Shown here: positions 18,532 through 25,151 of the stretch, piece after piece
Layout of the letters: every line of letters begins with the position of its first letter
Numbering within the stretch: the stretch's first letter is position 1
Source: an uncultured Collinsella sp.
GTDB taxonomy: Bacteria > Actinomycetota > Coriobacteriia > Coriobacteriales > Coriobacteriaceae
Length of the DNA: 27,861 nt
NCBI GenBank assembly: GCA_900545555.1
Contig: UQZI01000023.1
Coordinates: 1-27,861, forward strand
Reading direction: 5' to 3'
Made by a program: the position numbers and the translations under genes
The notes under the pieces: generated by a model
The model's database searches: none
The model's input: the letters and a program-made list of their open reading frames with translations, nothing else
What the model was told of the DNA's origin: nothing

Positions 18532-19656
18532 CTAATTTCCGAAATACACGCGCTCAATCTCTTCAATGAACATATCTCGGTCTGGTTTATCGTAGTGCCT
18601 GCCGAGAATATTTTGCGCGGCGTGCCCCATCATCTTATCCACCATCTGGGCTGGGACGTTGTACTTCCACAGCATTGCCGTAGCCCAAGAGTTGCGCAAT
18701 TTTGACAGCGAGAGTTTGCGGATACCATTTTGAGCAAACAGCTTCTTATAGTCACGGCTGATTGTCGGTCTGCTCATTGGTATCCCAGCTCCGTTGTCGG
18801 ACAGGAACAGTTCATCGTCTGCCCTGCGCTGCTCCGCGATCTCTTTGAGCCTTATGCTCCATGGCTCGGGAACAATAATAGGTCGAGTGCTGCTTGCCGT
18901 CTTTAGGCTGCTGAACTCTGAATTACACGCACCGTATTGGCGGTAAAGATTGTAGATGGCGTAGGCTCGTCCGTTTCGCTCGATATACTCCATGTCTTTT
19001 ATCGCCGCCGCGACCGCTTCACCAGTACGGCACGACCCCTTGCCCATGAGTATCAGGATTGACTCAATGCGACTGCCCTTCGCGCTTTCGATCAGCTTGT
19101 GCAGCTCGTCAAGCGTGTATACATCAAGCTCGTTGCTAGTTGCGGTATTCTTCTTAGGCATTTTGTATTGCACATCTTTAAAGGTGATTCCCTTTACGCC
19201 GTGGAGCTTGGCGCATGTGACCATGTTTCCAACCGTGATGTTCGACAGCTCCGCACATGACGGCGCGAGCATCTTTAACCATGTCTGGTATTCGCTTACA
19301 TCAACCTTGTCGAGAGCAACGCCATTCCATTTCTTTTCGATATAGATAGACCACATGTTCATATAGTTCTTTAAGGTATTGGCGGCTATCTCACCTCTTT
19401 CCAGACGCTCTTTGAGTTCTGGGAAATACCATTCGTCCCAACATTGACCGAACGTGGGGCAGGGCACAACGCGTTCGTTTGGCGGCAGGTGGTGAATCTG
19501 CCAAAGGCGCCGCAGCTCATCGTCCGCTTCACGCGAGGTGCATGGGTAGAGCGTTTTGGATCTGCGTACTCGATTGAGCCCGTCCCACTCGCACCACCTG
19601 ATGCGCCATTTGTTCTTGGCGATTTTGGTCTTCGTCCCCCATGACGAACGTGTCAT
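18532..19656 (-). CDS. int: phage-type tyrosine integrase
   Basis: Site-specific recombinase expected to insert and excise the element. The 374-residue protein has an N-terminal AP2-like arm-binding region (KWRIRWCEWDGLNRVRRSKT), a core-binding helical domain (about 68-165) and the catalytic domain. Visible catalytic residues are Arg210 (GKGSCRTGEA), Lys262 (SLKTASSTR), Arg321, His345 (MMGHAAQ) and the nucleophile Tyr355 (RHYDKPD). The usual HxLR histidine is Ser318 (LSLSKLRNS). The ATG at 19656 has a GGAGGG about 13 bp upstream, a little far. It reads toward the left element edge, the usual place next to the attachment site. It is not related to the hsdS recombinase beyond the family. Confidence 0.93.
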   Translation of the reverse strand: MTRSSWGTKTKIAKNKWRIRWCEWDGLNRVRRSKTLYPCTSREADDELRRLWQIHHLPPNERVVPCPTFGQCWDEWYFPELKERLERGEIAANTLKNYMNMWSIYIEKKWNGVALDKVDVSEYQTWLKMLAPSCAELSNITVGNMVTCAKLHGVKGITFKDVQYKMPKKNTATSNELDVYTLDELHKLIESAKGSRIESILILMGKGSCRTGEAVAAAIKDMEYIERNGRAYAIYNLYRQYGACNSEFSSLKTASSTRPIIVPEPWSIRLKEIAEQRRADDELFLSDNGAGIPMSRPTISRDYKKLFAQNGIRKLSLSKLRNSWATAMLWKYNVPAQMVDKMMGHAAQNILGRHYDKPDRDMFIEEIERVYFGN

Positions 19657-19759
19657 AATTAAAAAAGTCCCTCCTGTCGGGCATAGCCGACTCCAATCAA
19701 CTCGGATGGGATTGTTTAGCGCTCCACTTGGTCTTGGCGGATTGGTGGGGCGCTTTCTT

Positions 19760-19784
19760 CTATAAACAGAAAATCTGTTTATAG
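19760..19784. repeat. 25-bp palindrome between the integrase and the upstream phage gene
   Basis: Two perfect 11-bp arms, CTATAAACAGA (19760-19770) and TCTGTTTATAG (19774-19784), flank AAA. It touches the stop codon of the leftward gene at 19785 and lies about 100 bp before the integrase. It could be a weak terminator, or an operator or arm-type site controlling int; the AT-rich perfect symmetry suggests protein binding. Confidence 0.6.
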
Positions 19785-20474
19785 CTACCAGGTGGCTCGC
19801 TCCTGATTGAGTATGATCTCAAGAGCTCCCACAGCGTTCATCAGCTCACCCTCGGCCTTGCGGTAGTCGCGGCTCGAGGTCTTCGTGCGCTCGTTGATGT
19901 ACGTGATGACCGTGGTGGGCATGTCGAGGTCGTTGAAGTCGATTTTCAGAGCGAGCGTATCGACGTACTTCTGCTTGTCGGAGACGAAATTGCCGCTCAT
20001 GCCCGACATGGAGAAGTTATTCTGGCCGCCGAATGTCATCGAGCCACCGCCGAAACTGCCGGCAGTCATCTCGGAGCCGTCCACGAGCACAGAGAAGCCG
20101 CGAATGGATGCGATGGGGGCGTAGTAGGGCTTCGCCTCCATCGCCTTTTGAGCGACCAGCGAAAGACCGCCAGTGAACATCGCGAGCGTGGCCTTGCCGG
20201 CGATGCCCATACCCTTCTTCTTGACCGCTGCGGTCGCCCTCTTCACGCAGATGACGCCGTGCTCGGTGTCAATGGCGAACTTGCCGTAATCGTGCGTGGG
20301 CGTGAACTCCTGCTTGCCCTTTTTGGCGCTGATGGCGCTCTTGAGCTCCTCAAGGCGCAGCTCGCCGTTGCGCTTGAACTCCTCCGCTTCCTTCCTCATG
20401 CGCTCGAGGTCGAACTCTTTGTCCTCCTCGCTGTAGTAGTCGTCGTCCTTCTCGTTGTCGTCGTAATCTCTCAT
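19785..20474 (-). CDS. phage protein of unknown function beside the repressor
   Basis: A 229-residue protein I do not recognise. It starts with an acidic charged region (RDYDDNEKDDDYYSEEDKE), followed by a helical coiled-coil-like stretch (about 22-52). A beta-rich part follows with GKFAIDTEHGVICVKRA, a Gly-rich hydrophobic turn (GIAGKATLAMFTGGLSLVAQ) and a Ser/Gly/Met-rich loop (GGSMTFGGQNNFSMSGMSG). The C-terminal helix ends ALEIILNQERATW. The middle resembles the beta core of PH/SHOCT-associated proteins, but this is weak. The ATG follows the repressor stop by 2 bp with AAGGAGG in the repressor end, so it is made together with the repressor in the lysogen. Genes in this place often serve exclusion or lysogenic conversion; that is inference from position. 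Confidence 0.8.
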   Translation of the reverse strand: MRDYDDNEKDDDYYSEEDKEFDLERMRKEAEEFKRNGELRLEELKSAISAKKGKQEFTPTHDYGKFAIDTEHGVICVKRATAAVKKKGMGIAGKATLAMFTGGLSLVAQKAMEAKPYYAPIASIRGFSVLVDGSEMTAGSFGGGSMTFGGQNNFSMSGMSGNFVSDKQKYVDTLALKIDFNDLDMPTTVITYINERTKTSSRDYRKAEGELMNAVGALEIILNQERATW

Positions 20475-20476
20475 GT

Positions 20477-20866
20477 CTATTCCTCCTTGTTATCGGTGGC
20501 TAGGTTGTTGCTTGAGCTGGCATACTCCAGCGCAATCCTCTGGTCGTGGACAAAAGACAGAGCCATGCGTTTGCGGTTGGCATCCAGTGCTCTGAAGTCG
20601 CGAACAAGCTGATCTTCTTCTTTAGTCAAAACAGTCTCATTCCCTTTTACACGAAGCTCTTCGAATCCATTCAGCTTTGCTGAATCCCAGTCAATGTTTA
20701 ACTCTCTATAGATCTTGTCTGTCAGCTCGGTTCTTGTATTTGCCATTCCTCTATCAAGGGCGCTGTACACGGATGTAGCTGCCACGCCTATCTTTCCAGC
20801 GAACTTAGGCACGCTGCCGTAGTTTTCCTTAATAAGGGCTTTGATGGCGTCTTCTAGGCTGCGCAT
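20477..20866 (-). CDS. phage XRE-family repressor
   Basis: Predicted lysogeny repressor of 129 residues. The N-terminal half is an XRE-type helix-turn-helix (SVPKFAGKIGVAATSVYSALDRG, roughly 18-40), and the C-terminal half is helical (LTKEEDQLVRDFRALDANRKRMALSFV), suited to dimer formation. It has no LexA-like peptidase dyad, so induction by RecA self-cleavage is unlikely and another route would be needed. I chose the ATG at 20866, with GGAGG 5 bp upstream; a start 33 bases earlier lacks a ribosome site. It reads away from the Cro-like gene across a 135-bp control region with TTTCGTAA sites, and it is coupled to the unknown gene downstream. Confidence 0.85.
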   Translation of the reverse strand: MRSLEDAIKALIKENYGSVPKFAGKIGVAATSVYSALDRGMANTRTELTDKIYRELNIDWDSAKLNGFEELRVKGNETVLTKEEDQLVRDFRALDANRKRMALSFVHDQRIALEYASSSNNLATDNKEE

Positions 20867-20898
20867 CTTAACCTCCAAAGTATGAATCCTCGTAACCA

Positions 20899-20926
20899 AT
20901 AATAGCTGATTCTAAAATTTCGTAAA
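20899..20926 (-). promoter_or_regulatory. candidate repressor promoter
   Basis: On the minus strand TTTACG (20926-20921) and TATTAT (20904-20899) are spaced by 16 bp. The TTTCGTAA site at 20918-20925 overlaps the -35 box, which would allow the repressor to control itself. Confidence 0.5.
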
Positions 20927-20990
20927 TATCCTATTGATAAATTACGAAACCTCGTATATATTCATCATCGTTACGTACGAAGTTTCGTAA
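20918..20990. promoter_or_regulatory. repressor operators with TTTCGTAA half-sites
   Basis: TTTCGTAA occurs at 20918-20925 and 20983-20990, and inverted (TTACGAAA) at 20942-20949. A looser TTACGTACGAA lies at 20971-20981, and CCTCGTA variants at 20888-20894 and 20950-20956. The sites cover both divergent promoters and the region just before the Cro-like ribosome site, so they are probably bound by the repressor, the Cro-like protein or both. Confidence 0.65.
20934..20962 (+). promoter_or_regulatory. early rightward phage promoter
   Basis: TTGATA (20934-20939) and TATATT (20957-20962) are 17 bp apart, a strong housekeeping promoter. An operator copy (TTACGAAA, 20942-20949) lies in the spacer, where a bound repressor would block polymerase. 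Confidence 0.7.
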
Positions 20991-21001
20991 GGAGGTGCCC
21001 A

Positions 21002-21220
21002 ATGGCTCTTCAGAACATGAAGGCAGAGCTTAAACGCTCGGCTGTTACCTATCAGCAATGCGCTGATCTTCTTGGAATGAGCTCAAACAATTTCAGCCTG
21101 AAGCTGAACGAGCGAATCCCAATCACTGTAGTTGAAGCCAAGCGTATTCGAGACGTTTTCTGTCCAGAATGCACACTCGACTATCTGCTCGATAGTGATG
21201 GTGATTCTCAGCTTAACTAG
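21002..21220 (+). CDS. Cro-like helix-turn-helix protein
   Basis: First gene of the rightward early operon; a 72-residue XRE-like DNA-binding protein. The helix-turn-helix is YQQCADLLGMSSNNFSLKLN (about 17-36), followed by a helix VVEAKRIRDVF and an acidic tail. It probably competes with the divergent repressor for the same operators in the lytic switch. The ATG at 21002 has AAGGAGG 7 bp upstream. Confidence 0.85.
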   Translation: MALQNMKAELKRSAVTYQQCADLLGMSSNNFSLKLNERIPITVVEAKRIRDVFCPECTLDYLLDSDGDSQLN

Positions 21221-21272
21221 CCAAAACCACCAAGCCCATACCCCCTAAAAGTCAAAAGGGAAGGAGGAATGG

Positions 21273-21461
21273 ATGTCTGACTGGCAGTTCTGGGTAATCG
21301 CCTCTTGGTTCCTAGCGATCCTCTTCAGGATCGAGTGTATCTACGATTCCGTCAAAGAGATCAAGCGCGACCTCGCCAAGCAGGTTAAGCGGGAACGGGA
21401 GCATTCCGATGAACCAAGCGGTGAGCCCATGAGCGATGTGGAAGAGGGAACGGCGCAATAG
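21273..21461 (+). CDS. small membrane protein
   Basis: A 62-residue protein with one N-terminal membrane span (WQFWVIASWFLAILFRI) and a charged, helical cytoplasmic tail (VKEIKRDLAKQVKREREH), ending acidic. AAGGAGG lies 5 bp before the ATG. The function is unknown. It belongs to the early phage operon and is followed by three more very small genes. Confidence 0.7.
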   Translation: MSDWQFWVIASWFLAILFRIECIYDSVKEIKRDLAKQVKREREHSDEPSGEPMSDVEEGTAQ

Positions 21462-21572
21462 TTTGCGGCTGCCGTCACTCTTCAGATGCCTCGGTCGGTA
21501 TGTCCCCTTGTTCTTGTTCATGCCGACAAATCTATGGGGAGTGTCCCCCAAGACCAGAAATAGGAGAAGGAA

Positions 21573-21632
21573 ATGTCGATTGAAGAGCTTGAAAAGCGCG
21601 AGCGCGATGCCTACGAGGCGATGGGGCTGTGA
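21573..21632 (+). CDS. 19-residue charged peptide
   Basis: The frame ATG 21573 to TGA 21632 encodes a short, highly charged helix: MSIEELEKRERDAYEAMGL. AGGAGAAGG lies just upstream. Its stop overlaps the next GTG (GTGA), so it may serve mainly to bring ribosomes to the next gene. It is too short to assign by homology. Confidence 0.5.
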   Translation: MSIEELEKRERDAYEAMGL

Positions 21633-21742
21633 TTGCCGATTGGTTCGAGCGTCACTCGATTGTCGGCTTCGGGCTTTTCTACACGGTCTACAGGGCTGCA
21701 GAGATTTTCATCACGACTCTGAATGGGGCGAACAGGCTGTGA
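21629..21742 (+). CDS. 37-residue small protein
   Basis: A GTG start overlaps the previous stop by 4 bp. The product begins IADWFERHSIVGFGLFYTVYR after the start and has one short hydrophobic or amphipathic segment, perhaps membrane-associated. It ends in another TGTGA overlap with the following gene. The function is unknown. Confidence 0.5.
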   Translation: MIADWFERHSIVGFGLFYTVYRAAEIFITTLNGANRL

Positions 21743-21861
21743 AACGCAGGTCTCCAGACTTTGAGAAGGGCTTCAACTACTGCCTGTTCCTCAACGTAAT
21801 CGTACTTTTAGCCGTTCTTTTCCTCGTGCTTTTGGTCAAAGCCCTAGAAGGATGCTTATGA
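21739..21861 (+). CDS. 40-residue single-span membrane protein
   Basis: A GTG start overlaps the previous stop by 4 bp. The protein has a basic N-terminus (KRRSPDFEKGFNY) and then a strong membrane span (CLFLNVIVLLAVLFLVLLV), so the short positive end is probably inside the cell. A longer open frame from 21436 in the same phase exists but overlaps three better-supported frames. The function is unknown; holin-like or exclusion roles are possible but unproven. Confidence 0.55.
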   Translation: MKRRSPDFEKGFNYCLFLNVIVLLAVLFLVLLVKALEGCL

Positions 21862-22114
21862 GCTTGAGTATGGCCGCTTCGTAAATGAGCGAAATCGCCA
21901 CCCTCAGCAAGATTGGAATCCTATTCCAGATCATTTCGCAGAAATCTGCGAAGTCACCGAGACCGACCCGCAGGCGCAGAAATGCAATGCGCGGGCTTTC
22001 GGGAACGGAAGCAAAATCCCGTTTCCTCATATGACGGTATGTCGAATTCCTCTTGATCATGCCGGGGACTATATTCCGATGTTCCCCCCGCCGAACGTTT
22101 GCGCTGGTAGATAG
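21848..22114 (+). pseudogene. open frame without a start codon, possible gene remnant
   Basis: Eighty-eight codons stay open after a TAG at 21845, and the translation looks protein-like (YELEYGRFVNERNRHPQQDW, then PDHFAEICEVTETDPQAQKC). No ATG, GTG or TTG occurs before codon 62. It runs in the +1 phase relative to the preceding membrane-protein gene, whose stop is at 21859. Either its start was lost, or it is reached by frameshift, or the frame is open by chance. An alternative frame from ATG 21885 encodes 49 Arg-rich residues. Confidence 0.35.
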
Positions 22115-22231
22115 CGCACTTCCGTTCATCCGCTCCGCACCCGTCTCCATCGGCGCTGGGCTTTTTTGGCCTTCTCCTTGACGCCGATCGCAAGGCGGTA
22201 CCTGTGTCGCCGGCTGGCAACCCCAGGCGAC

Positions 22232-22294
22232 ATGGAACGCAGTGACACCCATACCAAGCTGTTCCGCCTGACGAGACGGGCGCGTAGCGGATGA
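22232..22294 (+). CDS. 20-residue basic peptide (doubtful)
   Basis: A short frame, MERSDTHTKLFRLTRRARSG, that stops immediately before the ATG of the next frame at 22295. The upstream AGGCGA is a weak ribosome site. Only the tail-to-head spacing supports it. Confidence 0.25.
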   Translation: MERSDTHTKLFRLTRRARSG

Positions 22295-22525
22295 ATGGAG
22301 CGACCTTTGATAACCGCATCCGCCATTTGCCGTGAGCAGGGGGAGCCTGTGACGGCTGCAATGGCTCGGCAGCTGGCTCCGTTGAAAAGCCAGACGGTCA
22401 GGTGCGATGCCTGGCAAATGAAGTCTCAGCGCCATGTGGTGCGCATCCGCTATCAACTCGTCGTAGACGCCTCGATAGTTCTCTGTCCGTCCGTTACCGC
22501 CAGGATGTGCACCTCAAGGCGCTGA
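22295..22525 (+). CDS. small hypothetical phage protein (doubtful)
   Basis: A 76-residue frame, opening MERPLITASAICREQGEPV and continuing with helical, basic sequence (TAAMARQLAPLKSQTVRC). No domain is recognised and the ribosome site is weak. It starts directly after a 20-residue frame and occupies part of an otherwise gene-poor 760-bp stretch (21862-22621). It may be real, or this stretch may be decayed. Confidence 0.35.
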   Translation: MERPLITASAICREQGEPVTAAMARQLAPLKSQTVRCDAWQMKSQRHVVRIRYQLVVDASIVLCPSVTARMCTSRR

Positions 22526-22535
22526 GAAAAGAAGA

Positions 22536-22591
22536 GTGGCTCCGAGAACACTCCTTTGAATTGGAACGCAGGGGAGTGAAAAGGGAGCCAC
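22536..22591 (+). promoter_or_regulatory. structured leader before the excisionase-like gene
   Basis: GTGGCTCC (22536-22543) pairs with GGAGCCAC (22584-22591), and inside it CACTCC (22549-22554) pairs with GGAGTG (22573-22578), giving a two-part stem. Just downstream CCACC and GGTGG can pair around AAAGGA, placing the next ribosome site inside a small hairpin. It could control translation of the gene at 22622 or be an operator. Confidence 0.45.
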
Positions 22592-22621
22592 AGGCAAACA
22601 CCCACCAAAGGAGGTGGACGC

Positions 22622-22951
22622 ATGAATCATACCAAAAGCGCCTGGGCCAATCCGCTCAGCGAGTTCCAGCAGACCATGGATGCGGCGGCGGAGAAGTTGC
22701 GCTGCCAGCTCGAAGACCTCGAACCGTGCTGCGGATCGCAGGCGCTCAAGTTCGCCGTCAGGGCGGGTCTGCAACCGCAGATGGCCTACACGGTCTCCGA
22801 GACGTCCAAGTATACGGGGGTCTCGGCAAGCACCCTTTATGCGGAGAACAAGGCTGGACGATTGCCGTTCAAGACAATCGGCAGCAGGAATGCGCTCATA
22901 AGAGTGGTCGATGTCGACAAGTGGATGGAGGGACGCTCCGATGGCCGTTAG
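22622..22951 (+). CDS. excisionase-like helix-turn-helix protein
   Basis: A 109-residue DNA-binding protein. The C-terminal half is an excisionase/AlpA-type winged helix-turn-helix (AYTVSETSKYTGVSASTLYA at about 55-74, then the wing GRLPFKTIGSRNALIRVVDV and the closing VDKWME). The N-terminal half is helical. It may act as Xis for the integrase or as an early regulator; the distance from int leaves this open. AAAGGAGG precedes the ATG at 22622. Its stop overlaps the next gene. Confidence 0.8.
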   Translation: MNHTKSAWANPLSEFQQTMDAAAEKLRCQLEDLEPCCGSQALKFAVRAGLQPQMAYTVSETSKYTGVSASTLYAENKAGRLPFKTIGSRNALIRVVDVDKWMEGRSDGR

Positions 22952-23090
22952 GGTTTTCGATTTCCTGTCGGACCGCTGGATGCGGCTCAATCCGAAGCTG
23001 CGCAACGCCATCGTCTCGACCGTCCTCATCGCGGGGCTGATCTTCGCGGGATGGCTCGAGGGCACCGCTCCGAGCGGCATGTACTACTAG
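22941..23090 (+). CDS. 49-residue single-span membrane protein
   Basis: It starts at an ATG inside the end of the excisionase-like gene (11-bp overlap) with GGAGGG about 9 bp upstream. The N-terminus is basic (AVRVFDFLSDRWMRLNPKLR) and is followed by a membrane span (IVSTVLIAGLIFAGWL) and a short outside tail. The function is unknown. Confidence 0.6.
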   Translation: MAVRVFDFLSDRWMRLNPKLRNAIVSTVLIAGLIFAGWLEGTAPSGMYY

Positions 23091-23099
23091 GAGGTGCCG

Positions 23100-23306
23100 A
23101 TGGTCGGCTTCTTTGGATGGACCGCCGAGCGCGGTCGAGACGGCAGCTGGTTCGCGACCAAGTTTGTCGAGAAGGGTCCCACGAGGGGCAGCGCGACCGG
23201 AATCGTCCGCTCGCGCCATCTACTGGCCGACGTCAGCAAGGCCGCGGACAAGGAAGCTGCGATGCGTGAGATCAAGCGTCTCTACGTAATCGGAGCGCTG
23301 CAATGA
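23100..23306 (+). CDS. small phage protein of unknown function
   Basis: A 68-residue soluble protein that starts MVGFFGWTAERGRDGSWFAT and ends in a helix (ADKEAAMREIKRLYVIGALQ). The ATG at 23100 has AGGAGG 5 bp before it, and the stop overlaps the next start (ATGA). No domain is recognised. Confidence 0.7.
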   Translation: MVGFFGWTAERGRDGSWFATKFVEKGPTRGSATGIVRSRHLLADVSKAADKEAAMREIKRLYVIGALQ

Positions 23307-23821
23307 CGGAACCGACCGAAAACAATGGAGAAAATGTGGAATCGGGGGTAGTTGTCCCTCGCAAAAGGGACAACTCATATTTCTGGCGTTCAGACGAGGA
23401 CAGATACATCAGGACGCACAGGATGGACGGCTATCTGCTGCTGTCGGAGATGATGACAGGCCGCGGATGGCCGAGGTCTCCCGAAGCCATCAAGAAGCAC
23501 GCCAAGAGGGTGCTCGGAATCAACCTAAGCAAATACCCTGAAACGGGGATGCACCGCTGCATCTCGTGCGGGAAGTGGGACGTGCGCCCCAACTCCCATG
23601 CCGGGCGGATGGGGCTCTGTCCCGCCTGCTGGAGACGAAGGCAGGCGGAAGCCATCCGCGAGGGCATGGACGAGAAAAAGGCCGAGGCCGAGTACCAAAG
23701 GGAAAAGAAGCGCAGGCGCGATGCGAGAAAGCGCCTGCAACGAGAGAAGGAAAAGAACAATGGAAGAGACTGTGGAACAGGTTCAGGCGAAGCCCGAGCC
23801 CGTGAAGATCTCGGCGCTTGA
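23303..23821 (+). CDS. phage zinc-ribbon protein
   Basis: A 172-residue protein. Residues about 26-72 resemble a Myb/SANT-like helical domain (FWRSDEDRYIRTHRMDGYLL, then SPEAIKKHAKRVLG). A zinc ribbon follows with Cys86, Cys89, Cys106 and Cys109 (CISC and CPAC), and the C-terminal part is a very basic helix (about 112-150). This suits DNA binding, perhaps in replication or gene control. The ATG overlaps the previous stop, and the last 62 bp overlap the next gene. Confidence 0.75.
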   Translation: MTEPTENNGENVESGVVVPRKRDNSYFWRSDEDRYIRTHRMDGYLLLSEMMTGRGWPRSPEAIKKHAKRVLGINLSKYPETGMHRCISCGKWDVRPNSHAGRMGLCPACWRRRQAEAIREGMDEKKAEAEYQREKKRRRDARKRLQREKEKNNGRDCGTGSGEARAREDLGA

Positions 23822-25151
23822 GCTTGAGAACGTCAAGCGAATCAGGGCCGTGGCGCTCCGTCCGACCGAGAACGGCCTGACCGTCATCGGCGGTCGCAAC
23901 GGCCAGGGCAAGACCAGCGTGGTCGATGCGATCTCGTGGGCGCTCGGCGGCAAGCGCAAGCAGCCGTCCAAGCCCAACCGCGAGGGCAGCGCGACACCCG
24001 CGAAGCTGCACGTTGAGCTGAGCAACGGCCTCGTGGTCGAGCGCTCGGGCAAGAACGCGTCGCTCACCGTGACCGACCCATCAGGCAAGAAGGCGGGCCA
24101 GAAGCTTCTTGACAGCTTCATCGAGGAGCTCGCAATCGACTTGCCCAAGTTCATGGCCATGACCGACAACGAGAAGGCCCAGGAGCTTCTGCGAATCATC
24201 GGTATCGGCGGCGAGCTGGACGAGTTGGACAAGAAGCTGGGCGCACTGAAGGCCGAGCGCCTAGACATCGGCCAGCGCAAGCGCGCCAAGGACAAGATCG
24301 CCGAGGAGATGCCGTTCTTCCCCGATGCCCCCGACCACCGCGTGTCGCCTGCCGAGCTCATCGAGCAGCAGCAGGCAATCCTCGCGAAGAACGGCGAGAA
24401 CCAGCGCAAGCGCGAGAAGGTCAGTATCATCAAGCAGCAGCGCGACAACCTGAATACGCTGTGCGACGGCCTGAACACCCAGATCATGTCACTCAACGAG
24501 GAGCTGAAGCGCAAGACCGAAGAGCTGATGAGGCTCACCGATGACTACCAGACCGCGCTCAGGGACGCAACCGACCTAGAGGACGAAAAGACCGATGAGA
24601 TCGAGCGGAGCATCGCCAACATCGATGCGCTCAACCAGAAGGTCGAGGCGAACGAGCGCCGCAAGCAGGCGCTGAAGGACGCTGAATCCCTTAACGACGA
24701 CTACCAGAGCTGCAACGGCGAGGTCAACGCGGTCGAGGACCAACGCAAGAAGCTGCTCGAGACCGCCAAGATGCCACTGGACGGCCTGACGGTCGAGGAC
24801 GGCAAGCTGGTGTACAACGGCGCGGTATGGTCGGACATGAGCGGTGCGGAGCAGTTGCGCGTGGCGACCGCTGTCGTGCGCTCGCTCAAGCCCGAGTGCG
24901 GCTTCGTCCTGGTCGACAAGCTGGAGCAGATGGACCCCCAGACGCTCGCCGAGTTCGGTGCCTGGGCAGAATCCGAGGGCCTGCAGGTCATCGGCACCCG
25001 CGTGGCGACCGATGACACCTGCTCGGTCATTATCGAGGACGGGCGCGTGGCCGAGGGCGCCGGGCAGCTGAAGGTCGAGCTGCCTGAGATTAAGTTCGAG
25101 ATTCCCGAGGTCAAGATTCCCGCTGCCATGAAATTTGGAGGTAGCTTCTAA
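23760..25151 (+). CDS. SMC/RecN-like AAA ATPase of the phage recombination block
   Basis: A 463-residue ABC-type ATPase of the RecF/SbcC/SMC group. Walker A is GGRNGQGKT (44-52), a coiled-coil region spans about 200-350 (EELKRKTEELMRLTDDYQT among others), the ABC signature is MSGAEQLRVA (360-369) and Walker B is FVLVD (382-386). Lys387 stands where the catalytic Glu usually is. The ATG at 23760 lies 62 bp inside the zinc-ribbon gene with AGAAGGA upstream; a longer frame upstream has no support. It is much shorter than SbcC and is probably a DNA-end or replication-fork factor working with the Sak4-like protein directly downstream. Confidence 0.85.
   Translation: MEETVEQVQAKPEPVKISALELENVKRIRAVALRPTENGLTVIGGRNGQGKTSVVDAISWALGGKRKQPSKPNREGSATPAKLHVELSNGLVVERSGKNASLTVTDPSGKKAGQKLLDSFIEELAIDLPKFMAMTDNEKAQELLRIIGIGGELDELDKKLGALKAERLDIGQRKRAKDKIAEEMPFFPDAPDHRVSPAELIEQQQAILAKNGENQRKREKVSIIKQQRDNLNTLCDGLNTQIMSLNEELKRKTEELMRLTDDYQTALRDATDLEDEKTDEIERSIANIDALNQKVEANERRKQALKDAESLNDDYQSCNGEVNAVEDQRKKLLETAKMPLDGLTVEDGKLVYNGAVWSDMSGAEQLRVATAVVRSLKPECGFVLVDKLEQMDPQTLAEFGAWAESEGLQVIGTRVATDDTCSVIIEDGRVAEGAGQLKVELPEIKFEIPEVKIPAAMKFGGSF

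Noticed and set aside
22205..22232. TGTCGCC and GGCGACA inverted repeat
   Set aside because: A 7-bp stem with a 14-base loop is too weak to call a terminator or operator on its own.
21836..22456. A 206-codon minus-strand frame in the gene-poor prophage stretch
   Set aside because: It has no ribosome site, an unlikely composition and the opposite direction to the early operon.
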